Below are positions 24,116 to 35,900 of a stretch of DNA of 64,000 nucleotides, in pieces. The stretch's first letter is position 1, and the number at the start of each line of letters is the position of its first letter. Origin of the DNA: Prochilodus magdalenae (Eukaryota > Chordata > Actinopteri > Characiformes > Prochilodontidae); NCBI GenBank assembly GCA_024036415.1, contig JAMWET010000765.1:938501-1002500 (forward strand). The letters run 5' to 3'. The notes below the pieces were generated by a model. That model saw nothing but the letters and a program-made list of their open reading frames with translations, searched no databases and was not told the DNA's origin. A program made the translations under genes and the position numbers.

Positions 24116-25264
24116 TTGTCACGGTCTTTATTATCTTCATTATTATCCGTATAATCATCGTTATCGTCATGGAACAGTAGATTCTCTTTCTCTACTTCAC
24201 CCGTGGAACCAATTAGGGCTTTAAGATCTCCTCCATATTACGCATGCTCACTGTAGCGCCTTAATTCCTTCCACCGGAAGTAAAAGCCACTGAACCTGAA
24301 AAAATAAATTTATTTTTTTGTTTGTTCATTCGTTTAAATTGACGTTTAAATTTTCGAATCAAGAATACTTAATGTTATCACTTGCTTAAATTTAAAGAGG
24401 ATTTTTTGGTGTGAATATTTGTAACAACAAACTCCTCAGCGTCCTCAGTAATGTTTTATTGAGTCGAATTTTTGAATTAGAAATAAATCTGAACAAAGAG
24501 CATTTCAAATGTTTAGTAAAAACAAAATAAGCATTATTAAAATTGTACACAGAAAGTAAACACAATAAAAACTATTATTTAATCTAGAAATAGTATAAAC
24601 TGCGTTGTAAAAACGTTTATTCTGGCTTTGTTTTATAAAAGTGTTAGATGAGGTCATATCTGTTATCATTACACTTAGGATGTATTAACAATAAGTGATC
24701 CCTGCCACACCAGAGCCAGTCCAGTTCGTTTGACCAGGGTGATCATTCCATACAAATATTGCTCAAGCAATGATCCAATCCTGTTAGCAGTTTAAACTAA
24801 AACCAAATACTGTCTGATTAAAAAAGTACACATCTGCCACTACATGGTGCTGTATCACAGGTTAAACCAAGTGTCATCTTGAAACCTGATAAAGACATGG
24901 TTTAACCAAGTAAGTGGTTATTCACCCAGCAAATCATTAATTTCCCACTTGAAACCATTGATATTAATACAGTAACCAAATAAAAACCCTTTTACATAAA
25001 ACTTTCTCAGGTGGCTAAAACATATGCATGGTAATTTAACTTGTTCACTAAAATAGAACTGCTTTTATGGGAACGTTGAAGTCGTGGCTGTGCACAGCAC
25101 CGATGTGTATGGTTCATCAGGAGGTTCTGCACTCACTGTAAATGAGACTTAAATGCTTTGAATGTTATTGTGCTTAAAGAGGTGTACACACGTTATTCGT
25201 CCATCTTTGTGCTGGACTGTGGAGCAGCTGTGTTGGATTGCTTGCCTACCAACAAGTGTAGATG

Positions 25265-25345
25265 TGCTAAGATAAGATAAGATAATCCTTTATTAGTCCC
25301 ACAGTGGGGAAATTTACAGTGTTACAGCAGCAAAGGGATAGCAAG
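25265..25345 (+). repeat. 3' tail of a common fish LINE/SINE
   Basis: 'taagataagataatccttta' then 'ttagtcccacagtggggaaa' is a phrase met in many teleost retroposons. The matching body is not recognisable on either side. Confidence 0.5.
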
Positions 25346-25809
25346 GTACTCAGTACAAAAAATAAGACAGGTGAACAGAACAACAATATAAACATAAATA
25401 ATAAAAGTCAAAACCTCTGGAGAATCTTATTTACAGATAATTGCAAAATATTTACAGAAAATTGCACATTTATTCTTTATTGCACATGGGGTGCCGGTTC
25501 TGATCTGTGCTGTTGATTAAAAGGTGCCATAGAATTTAAAGCTGTATAAACATTGTTCTGATAGAATATGGGAAGTTCAGTACATCCTGCAATTACAAAA
25601 AGCATTTTACAGCAGTATACTATGTCTTACTGTATGTTTGCTTGATCAGTACATTCACAAGCAAGTACTTTTACTCAAACATAACTTTACCAAGAGCTCA
25701 TTAACTTCCACTAAAGTACAAAGGTCTGGTACTTTAGCTAGATAAGCTGGTCTTTAACAGTCATGAAACAGATTCTGAACTTGAGTTTTGCAACAGTAAG
25801 GAGGAATTC

Positions 25810-26345
25810 TAGTCATTTTGTCCCAAAAATTCACCATAACTAAGTGTTCACGATGTCCTCCAAACTCAGGAGGAGAGGGACCATTCATCTATCAGCGCAC
25901 AGTTCAAAAGCCTGCATCTCTGATGGTTTGGGGTTGCATTACTGCCCAAGCATTTTACACATCTGGAAAGACACTATCAATGAACATAAACAGTATACAG
26001 AGGCTTTAGAACATATGCTCCCATCCAGACAATATCTCTTTAAGAAAACGCCTTGCACATAGCAAGACAATGTTAAACCACATACTGCATCCATCACAAC
26101 AGCATGGTTTTGCAGAAGAGCCTGGATGTTCAGCATTTCTCCAATAGAAAACATCTGGCAAATCATGAAACAAAACCCAGGACTGGTAAAGTTAGAATCC
26201 CGCATCAGACAAAAATGGAACATTCCTCTTTCAGAACTCCAACATTTGGTCTCTCCAGTTCCCGGACATGTATAGACTGTTAAAAGAAGGGCGCCACACA
26301 ATGGTAGACATGGCCCTGTCCCAACTTTGAGATGCGTTGTTGCCA
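25810..26345 (+). mobile_element. Tc1-like transposase remnant
   Basis: Frames read CPPNSGGEGPFIYQRTVQKP and ASLMVWGCITAQAF, then EALEHMLPSRQYLF, DNVKPHTASITTAW, and ISPIENIWQIMKQ. These are consecutive Tc1 transposase boxes, including the DN..PHTA and IENIW blocks. Frameshifts and stops interrupt it. It lies between the two ZP3-like genes. Confidence 0.8.
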
Positions 26346-26753
26346 TAGAGTTCTAAAGAGTTAATAACTTTCATGAAATGGTAAACTGTCTCACGTTCAA
26401 CATCTGATGTGTTATGTTCTATTAAGTCTGAAAATTGCAAGTCATTGTGTTTTTTTTCCACCTGTAACTATAGATCATTGTCCTTTCATTATCTTTCAGG
26501 ATAACTCATATCTATATAGGAGTGGCTAGTCTTGTAACAGAGGCCATTACCACCATCATCCTAGCACGGACAACCAACACACTGGCTGTACTACTCTCAG
26601 GTCCCCTCCACCCTTAATCAGTAGCTTAATCTTGTGGCACTATAGCACATGGAAAACTTGGAACATTTCCACAAGGTTTCACTTTTTATGGTAGCATACA
26701 TCAGATAGCCCAGCAGAAATGAAAAGCTCACACCGCTGACACAGTTTGGAACA

Positions 26754-26759
26754 TTTATT
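26754..26759 (-). terminator. Poly(A) signal of the ZP3-family gene
   Basis: AATAAA on the minus strand begins 25 bases past the stop codon ending at 26785. It is a close but usable distance. Confidence 0.6.
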
Positions 26760-26784
26760 TCTCAAACTGACAGTCCACATAACT

Positions 26785-28931
26785 TCAGACTGGTCCTTCC
26801 TGTAAACTTTCAGGATTGTCCTCCGAGTCCATGGAAAAGGTCACTGTTTCCAACAGCGTAGCATTTAGCATTGTGCTAGTGGATGGATAAAATGGAGAGT
26901 CAGTGTTGGCATCTAGCTCCTGTGTCTCTGCCGCAGGACTGACAGGCAGAGGAAAATGGACAGTCGTATCATTCTCGGGTAAGCTCACAGCAGGAATGAG
27001 AAAATGATCTGCAAAAATAAAGCAAATACAAGTCGATAAACAGATCGAAGGATTGAGCTGCAATCAAATTTATATCAGAATGTTCCATTCCACCTTAAAC
27101 GTTTACAGTTGCATTCTGGCAATGGGGATTACCTTTTGCTGTGGAAGGTTCAGATGATGTTGTGAAAGGCATTGGTGTTGCTGTGGATTCAGATTCAGGA
27201 GCAGAAGTTCCATCAGCCTCCAAGTCTAATCATATTTAAACAGAATAATCATCAGGCCATATTTATTTTGTGGGCAGTCATTAATAACTGCATTTGTGCC
27301 AGGTGCAGGTCTTAAATCAGGATTGTTTTGTGCAGTAATGGCAATTAGTCACACTTTTTGTATTTTAATTAATTTAGTTAAAATCCACGCATTGCATTAC
27401 ATTGGATACCAACTTCACCAGAATGCATTTATTTTAACCAATACATGGTTGCTCTTATTTTGAATGCAGAACCTGAATATGTGGAATGTGATATCCACAC
27501 AGTGGACCAATTTTGTGCTCCATGGTTGAAAAAGCAGCACTTCATATTTTCCCTAGTCTAGAGGGGACTGAAGTGCCCTATAGACTGCTGTTGGCAGTGC
27601 TCTGTGATTTAAACACAACGCTCCCTACTTGCTTTCTAATGGAAATAGAGTGTCTATGTTGTGCCCTCTACATGATGGTGACAAATGGGCGAGGACAGAA
27701 GAAAGTTTCCTAATGGACACCCCTCTAATGGATCAACAACAACAACAAAGATGGCACCAGTGTGTATCCACAGTGCCCCAGAGAGCTCTGCAGCTGGACA
27801 TCAGCCTGGCATACTACAGACAGATCAGAGTTAGTCCAATGACCTATGATTTAATAAAAATCAGTCACAAAGCAATGCAGTGCAATATTAGTAGGCTGCT
27901 GTTGCCAAGCAATAAGATTAATGGGTGGGCAGAATTATGATTAGAAGGTTGACTGAAAATTTAACACTAATAAGTAATACGCTAAGGATTTAATAACTCA
28001 GTACCTTCTGCTACCGTCGACTGCTCTTTCCACAAATCTGTCTTCTCTACATCTGTTATCACCTTGTTCTCCACATCTGCATAAAGGGAATTTCATTGAA
28101 GTTCATTTGTTTAAATCGAGACTGTAACAGGAAAGTTCCACATGTCCAGTTTACAGACCGGTCTTGTTGAGTTCTCTGTTCTTCCACAGGCTGTGGTGGG
28201 GAATGGGTCTCCTTCCTCTAACTGAGGGGAAGTGAGGAACGCCCTCCTTAACTTTAGGGGGCGCCATTATGCCTAGTTTATTACCCCACGTGAAGATGGA
28301 CAGAGGGCCAATGCTCGCCTCCTGCTCCAGCGCTGCCAATAAACACAGCTGCTCATCAGAATCATTTTATACAGTTCCATGTACATTTAAACACCAGCTC
28401 CATTTTACTGATTAGCCAACTAATGAAAAAGCTTCTCTTCATGTATAACTTTGCTGTTCTATAGTTTCTTAAAGGGATAGCTTAACCACAAAAAGGGATT
28501 TGGATCTTAACCATAAGGACAGATGTATCATGGGAACCCACTGTAGCCACTGCAACATCTGTATCTGGCAAATGGTGACTTATCCCTTTCAAGAACCCTT
28601 TTGAAATGTAGATGGTGGATCTGAAGAGGATAGCTCACCCACAGAACCATCCGCTTTCCTTAAAGAGCCCCAAGCGCTCCTCCAAGCCGTAGCAGGCTCC
28701 TGTAGAGTTTTTGGTGTGATGACTTTAGCAGGTTCCCACCGTGCAGAGTCTGCCTGCGTGATGGACTGGAGCGGTGTCCGTTTCCCCTGAGAGCGGGGGG
28801 ATGCATTGGAGTCCAGTTTCATACTAGACCGAGCCAACAGAAATTGGTTCTGACAGCTACTGCAGGTCCAGTCATCTCCCTCTGCTGATCTCCAGCTACC
28901 AATGAGAGGTAAAAAGATGATGGAAAAAGAA

Positions 28932-28985
<54 letters not shown>

Positions 28986-31900
28986 TGTCTGACCTGCCAC
29001 TGATGAAAGAGCATGCCTTGCTCATAGACTCACTCACATAATCAAGAGGATAAGCTTTTAGAGTGCAGGTGATATAGATCTGTTAGAATACAATAGGAGA
29101 GTTACAGATTATTTATTGCTGGCTTCTGGGAAATTGTACAGTTTAAAAATAAATAAATAAATATTGGCACGCCAATTGTCAAACTCAGCATCAAATCTTC
29201 GCATTATCTTTAATCAAGATTTAAGATTTGATCAGCAAATTAATCCAATTGTTGGGAGCAGTTCTGTTCAGGCTAGGGAACAGGCTATTCATGCTTTTAC
29301 ATGTACTCACCTTGATTATTGCAACTCACCAGTTGTACCAGTTCATAAATATTGTGGTTTTAGTTTCACTCCATTGGCTTGACAGTCATATGTTATTTAT
29401 TTATATACATACACACATATACATACATTTTATATACATATATATATATAAAAAAAATAATAAACACCTAACAATAGGCTTTGGACTGTACTTTAGTCAG
29501 TTACTGCAGATAAAAGTTAATCATTTAGTGTCTGAATGCACACAGTCAAACATATCCTGGTCATCTTAAATTTGATTATTGGCTGAACTGTTGCTTTAAA
29601 ACAGTTCAAAGAGCAAGTGGTAACAGACATACCTGATCAGTCTTCACCTGTTGAAACATGAAGGCATCCAGCTGGAGCCGCAGTTTATCTGGACTCTCTC
29701 TGGGTAGGAAGTAAGAGTTTGAGCCAGTCACTTTACCATCAACCAGACACCTGAGGAGAAGTAAATCAACAAGTTTAATTATGCACAATATCAGATCCTC
29801 TAAATTCAGTGTGACCCGAGCAGTCACAGAGCCCAACACCCAACAGTGCTGCAACAAAACCTCACTGTCAAAATAACTTTGCAGAAAGGAGAAAGTTACT
29901 TCAGAGCATTTATATTGGTCCATTAACCCCCTATACTATGATTCATCATAGATTCAAATGGTATCTGTGGTGGTTTCCGAGGTGCATCCTAGCTGGTTAC
30001 CAGTGTATTCTTTTTGTTTAAAATGGTGCACACACATGCAATCACTAACGAATACATGTGAGGATAAACATCAGGTTGTCAGGAGGCAGTAAAGATAGTG
30101 TAATCACTGCCGATAAATGTTCTTGATCACTCACCCATCGTCAATGAAGTCATATCTAGGGATTGAATCTGTATCAGGATTCGCCGTGGCAACACAACCA
30201 TCAATAAACACGCGCAGATCCATTCCGAGTGTATGAACACCCACTTGAATATTAATCTTATCCCCCAGAAAGTAAACACCAGAACCTCGCTTCCACCGCC
30301 AATCACCTACACAGGAGAGGACACAGTTACATTACATCCTGCTGATGTGGGTTTCCACGGTTTCTTTAAACAAAGGCATTGTGTCTCAGCATCTACAAGA
30401 ACACATTTGTGGGCAAAGCCTGGTCTTATATGAGTAAAGAACCATGATATCTATTATTGAAGCTCACTGGTCATCAGTCCAAATGTGAAGTGCAGATTTT
30501 CCAGGGCGGACGCAGTCGTTTGGTGGGGGACCCAAGTCGGCAGGACTGGGTCACTGCCAATATCAAACTTCCTAAACAAACAAACAAAACCTGAGGAGTT
30601 CAAAAATGAACAGTTGAAAAAGCCAATTATTATTAAAACAGTGGGAGATCATTGGTTGTTTGATAGGTGTTAAGGTATTTGCTAAGATATTGGCAAAAGA
30701 TATGATATTCCAGGTGTGTGTGACTGGTGTAGTATAAAACACCTTATAGAAAAACAGCTGTAGTAATAAAAATATTTGGATAAACAGGGATTCATTAAAC
30801 AACTTGTCCATTTCCAACAGGGGAAAAAAAATATATATTTCAAGATGAGATGAAAATCAAGTGCTCTAGTATAATGAACGTTTGTGGCAACTTTGGTTGT
30901 TGTAGCCCAAATCACATGCTATGAGATGCACAAGTGTAGAATTAGAAGATTAAGATGACCTTCTCAATGTAGAGATTCAGTCTGTGTGCTCTAGTATTCA
31001 TACATCATTGGGAAAAACTACAAAACAAATGACTTTATACTGACAACATACGAAGAGGCACTTGTAAGCAAACAAAATAAAACAAAAACAAATAAATAAT
31101 AAAAAATAAAAACACCACACACACTCCTACAGGCTCAATATGATGTTACCATTAGCCTGCATGAGTTTTTTTTATTATCCAAGATCTACTACTAATGTGT
31201 CATATTGTTCTATACAGTGATTTCTTCCCACCCTCCACCACCCTTTATGACCCCAAACTAAAGCTTTCTAATTGAGTTCCAACTCCCTTCAACCAGTGCA
31301 ACTACAGGCTTAAGATTTACTCTTATAAATAAAAGCTCATCTCCCTCAAGTGGACAACAAATTTAAATCAGTTCATAGTACTGAAAAAGGTAACTGCTAG
31401 TGGACTTCAATACACATCAACAACAACAACAACAAAAACAACCCAGTTAGTTAGTGTTAAGGCCTCTGCATAATCCCAGTCACTCAAAATTGTACAATTA
31501 TATCAGTGTTTCCCACCAGAAACAGGTCAGCACTGTTTACCTTCTATAATGACATTCAACAGGAATGATGGCATCCTCCAACCTAACAAGCCCATCCAGA
31601 GAGGGTGCTGGAGAGTACACGAGGAGATTAGAGTAAATAAGGGCTTCTTCTGTCACCTGCACAAAAACAAACATGTTTAGCCAGGCTTCACCTGGAATGC
31701 CATTAACCTCTAGGACACAAATCCATAACATATTTCTGGTTGAGCTACTGGTGCATTCATTTGTTTAAATAAAGCAAAACACAAACAGTGGGGAATGTAA
31801 AAAATAAATAAATAAATAAATAAATAAAAATAAATGTAGGGCCTCTTCTGGGCATCCTCTAGCCATCATAAAATCAAGGTTACTGAGCTTTTTAAATTAC

Positions 31901-32476
31901 ATAACCTCCTAATAATGTTAACCCAGCACCTGTAAAACTACACCAATTCCAAAAGCTTAATAATTGCATACTATAGCAATTACTTTGTTACAGATCAGTA
32001 TTTGCAAATCAATGATGAATTGATAATTGATAATTCACCAGGCCATTTTGTTGCATTGCTTAGGAAATCCTGTGAACCAAAGAACATTAACATACACATA
32101 CCCAGTGCTCAGTGCCACAGTCTGTCAGGACTGACTGGATGATATATTCCTCATCAGAAGCTGAGGTCACTCTGCAGGACTGACCAGACTGACGATCAGC
32201 TCCCAGCCTCAAGTCTGCAGGGTCTACAGACATTCCCAGCCCAAACAAATCTGCCTTCACCCAGACCTCCATGTAGGTGGGATAGCAGAGCACAGAGACA
32301 GTTCTGATCCGAGTGCTGGGCCTGCCAAGCGGCTCCTTTAGATCCTTTACTGGAGAACGATCAGTCAGTACAGGAGGGTAAGGACTGGGTGGATCTGCTG
32401 ACCCAACACCAATCTCCAAACAGGCCAAAACCATCAGAAGTAGCTTCAGCTTAAACATCTCACAAATCAGTTCCAT
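26785..32476 (-). CDS. zp3-like: ZP3-family zona pellucida glycoprotein, 11 exons, complete
   Basis: This is a secreted egg-coat protein that assembles through its ZP module. Exons on the minus strand: 32476-32102, 31656-31541, 30571-30468, 30306-30135, 29750-29633, 29079-28994, 28895-28639, 28332-28159, 28076-28005, 27225-27133 and 27008-26785. All junctions are GT-AG and in phase, giving 596 residues. Exon 1 holds a signal peptide (MFKLKLLLMVLACLEIGVGS; the ATG at 32476 or the one 6 codons on) and the ZP-N core (CYPTYMEVWVKADLFG). Then come EALIYSNLLVYSP, IPVECHYRR, PTWVPHQTTAS, GVYFLGDKINIQVG, RVFIDGCVATANPDTDS, CLVDGKVTGS, YITCTLKAYP, NKACSF-like SKACSF and DDWTCSSCQNQ. These are standard ZP3 marks with paired Cys. 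The last five exons (about 250 residues) form a Ser/Thr/Pro- and acid-rich tail without a clear membrane segment. That makes it long for a fish ZP3 and suggests direct incorporation into the chorion. Fish have several ZP3 paralogues and I cannot say which this is. Confidence 0.92.
28932..28982. repeat. (TAA)n microsatellite inside a 98-bp intron
   Basis: A perfect AAT/TAA run fills about half of the ZP3 intron between the exons ending at 28994 and starting at 28895. Confidence 0.95.
29160..29345 (+). mobile_element. L2/Rex1-type LINE fragment
   Basis: The frame reads NLRIIFNQDLRFDQQINPIV and then IHAFTCTHLDYCNSPV. This is the region after the reverse-transcriptase core in L2-like LINEs (…LGVIFD.DL.F… and IHAFV.SRLDYCN). 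It is antisense to the ZP3 gene, inside its intron. Confidence 0.7.
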
Positions 32477-32754
32477 AAGAGATCAAGAAAACAAAATATA
32501 CAGCTAATAAATCACGCAAGTATGCCACGGTTAAAGATGGAGAGGATTTTAGTTTTCAGCAGTTTTATCTCCAGCTGGAGAGCTCAGACTTAATTAGGCT
32601 TCACACCTGTAGTCAATCTAAGTTCACGTCCCAAAACACAAAAGAACTGGGGGAAGGGGGAATAGGAAGTGAGACATCAAAAGGAGGCGGTGAAACTGTG
32701 AAACGACTTAGAGCCCTAGACAGAGAGCTTCTGATGAGCTATTTAAAGAAGTAT

Positions 32755-32926
32755 TTCTGGATCCTGGTCCTGGAGGTACCCTGCTTCGCACATGTTAGTG
32801 GAATTCCAGCTTTAACACACATTGCGTCTCTGAAAAAGCTTGTTAATGAGCTGATCAAGTTGAACCAGGTGTGTTGAGAGCAGTGAACGCACCCTGCTCC
32901 TGGTTTGAGAAACACTGTTCTTTTGG
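32755..32926. repeat. MITE-like element upstream of the ZP3 gene
   Basis: 'ggatcctggtcctggaggta' with 'ccctgc' at one end faces 'gcaccctgctcctggtttga' at the other. The body holds 'gagctgatcaagttgaacca' and 'ggtgtgttgagagcagtg'. This layout is common to a widespread non-autonomous repeat of teleosts. It lies about 280 bases upstream of the ZP3 start codon. Confidence 0.55.
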
Positions 32927-32929
32927 TCA

Positions 32930-35900
32930 TGTCTGATTCATTGAGAACTGTTCAGTAAACTACACGACCTGATAGCTGGTGGACAGCTTAGGCCTTAAAA
33001 TGTTTAAAAATGTTATTTGGACATTTTTATTGGAAGGAAACTATTGTAGTAATATTAGTAATATTTTCATTGAAGGCAAGATCAGGATTCATCGTAGTGT
33101 TTTACAGATACCTAGTGAAAATGAGAAGCTATCAAGATTAAATGATAATGCAGACAGCTTGTTTCTAGCAGCTTTGGGACAAAGGAGAAGACTCCGGTTT
33201 TATCGGAGTTGAATAGTAGGAACTGACTTGACAGGTAACTATTGGGGTCCAATGTGGACTTTCTACACTAACTGTCTTGAAAGTCCACATTGTTTTCTGA
33301 ACATCGGTCGGACTACCAGCAGACCATATTACCTTATCTTTAATATTAGCCTTAGTTATATCTGACAGACGAACACTGTTAGTCCCTATTTGAATAAGTA
33401 TCCTTGAATATCTATGGCGAGCTCAAAAGCTCAGGTTTAAATGGCTTCTGGTATACAGCTAACTGCTACTGGCACCACTAAGGGAGAAGCTATTTTCACA
33501 TGCTGTAAAAAGTGTGTGGTCTGTGACACCCATAGTTTGTTGTAAGTAATTCTGTCTATATTTAAAATGCATTTATCTTTACTTCATATGCATATTTGTG
33601 TATATGCAATAAACCAGTCACTTCAGTGGGACACATGGGACACCAACACAGCTCATTCTCTCTCTTATAGCTAAATGATTATTAGTGATGAGATTTTTAC
33701 TGAACTGTTTTAAGGATTTGAATGTCTTTCAAATCTTCCTGTCTGATCTTCTGTTGTTGGTATGATCTGTAGCTCATGTTCTCCATATTTCTTTACCAAT
33801 GTGAAACAAATTCTGTTCAGGTTTGTGCACCTAATTTTGAACCTTTCTGCAGAACTTCCCACCTAGAAAAGTAGTCCATGTACATGGGAAATATGAAGGC
33901 AACAATGTCCACACCCTCAAAGATTGGCCAATAGTTGAATCCATGCTCACTTTTAGAATACAAACTAACTGCAAAAATTCTCACAGGTGATCGATGCACT
34001 CATCTTGTTACTAGTGTTCACTACTGTAGTGCAATGCTCTCTGTTAATGATGCATCCCTTCACATTCCTTGGTTCCAATAAAAAGCAGGATCCCTAAATA
34101 GCAACAACTGAATAGCAGTTCTAAAAAAAAAAGAACAGAATCAGTTCAAGCACCAGGATTAATATTTTCGATATGGCCTAACTAGAAATAACTGGATATT
34201 ACTGTAATAATGTAACAACCATAATAATAAAATCAACTATAATGTTATGTCAAGAAACCACCAGGTGTCACTGTTCCTACCATGTCAGGAATTCAGTTGT
34301 TCTCCAGCACAATTAGTAAGACTGAATTATCACATGTGGGGAAAAAAATGGTTTCTTTTTTTTTTTTTTTTTGTAGAAAACAAATCTACAGAATTACGTG
34401 AAAAAGCATTTGTGACACACTTAATCAATATCTCAAGCACCAGAATGTGACTGGAGCACTATTTAGGGCAAACCCAGTTATGGGAACAGTGACTTTGGGG
34501 TGCTTTGGGTCAGCTCTGGGAGGTTTTCCACAAGATTTTGGGATTGTTTCTATGGGAATTTGTGGCTGTTCAGTCAAAAGAGCTTTTGTGAGGTCAGACA
34601 TTGATGTTAAACGAGACTCACAATCAGCAATTCCAGTTTATCCCAAAGGTGTTAATTGGAGTTGAGGTAGGGGCTCCATGCAGGCCTCTGGGTGTCCTCC
34701 ACACAAAACTCCTCTAACTGACTTCATGCACAGGGACAAATCCCCAAATTCAGATATTCCCCAAACTGCTTCACAAAATTGGAAGCATGCAACTGTGTAA
34801 AATATCTTTGTGTGCTGTAACATTAAAAATCACATTTCACTGTAATGAAGTGTCCAAGTCCAAACCCTGACAGAGGGAGAAAAAGAGAGAGAGAGGTAAC
34901 AGATTTCAGTCAGGCTGCCTAATTTATCCAGAGCTCTGTGTGTGTGTTTGGCTCTGTGACAGATTTAAGCTAATCACAAATGACAGCATAATCCACACAC
35001 ACACACACACACAATGAAGCATCACTGCAAACAGCTCCACCAACTGATCTACACCACTTCACTAACCCCACCTACATCTCCTCACTGACTCCACCCCTTG
35101 CCAGCCTGCATGACATCATTGACCCCCTTGTACCGCTGGCCACTCCCACATCACCATCCTGAGAGATGAGATGAGAGGGGGAGAGAGAGAGGGGATGATG
35201 AGAGTGGTGAGAGATAGGAGTGAGACAGTGAGACAGACAGAAATAAAGACAGATAAGAGAGGTTGAGGGGAGCAGTGTGAGAGAGAGAGTAAGTGACACT
35301 GTCTGGGTAGTGTAAGATACACAGAGAAAGCCAAAGGTAGAGTAGGAGAGAGAGAAGATGAGGCGAGCAGCAGTGATGGCCAGGTGTTAACATTGGATTT
35401 GTTTATTTGTGTGTTTATACTGTTGACTCTGCGTGGGAGAGAAGAGACAGCACAGGTGAGACTCAGGAAGAAAGAGCGAGAGAGTGAGAGAGAGAGAGAG
35501 TTTTATGTACACATGAATGTGCTAAACGGATGTAAAAGAGTTGTTAACAAATTCAGAGTGTTTTATGATTGGTGCCTCACGCTAAATAGACTGTTCCATT
35601 TCAGCTGATCTAAATCTCTTTTTATTAAGCATGTTTATTATTATAAACTCTGATTTAACAGTTTTTTATATACTCAGAGCCAAAACCAAACACTTTATTA
35701 TAGTCTAGATGGTAACATGCCGAAACAGAACCAACACACACAAACACACACGAGTCATTTATTTTATAGTGACATATTTTCTTGTTTTCATATTTCTAAG
35801 TCAGACCACCAACTGCATTACAGGTAACATTACAGTGCATTTAAACCTGAATAACAAAAAATGGCATAAAACACCAACATCATCCTTCAGGAAGAGATAA

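Noticed and set aside
23850..24170. Acidic, Asp/Asn-rich minus-strand frame in the CpG block as a first exon
   Set aside because: No in-frame ATG before an upstream stop, and the acidic run comes from simple GAT/AAT repeats. Left as a regulatory candidate only.
22927..24180. A 417-codon open frame across the 30-base minisatellite and CpG block, ending in a very hydrophobic tail
   Set aside because: The unit length is a multiple of three, so several frames on both strands stay open by construction. The hydrophobic end comes from an ATT/ATC-rich simple stretch. No splice or start context supports a gene.
35160..35500. Open frames in GA-rich sequence before grk1
   Set aside because: They are low-complexity Ser/Leu or Arg/Glu strings produced by purine repeats.
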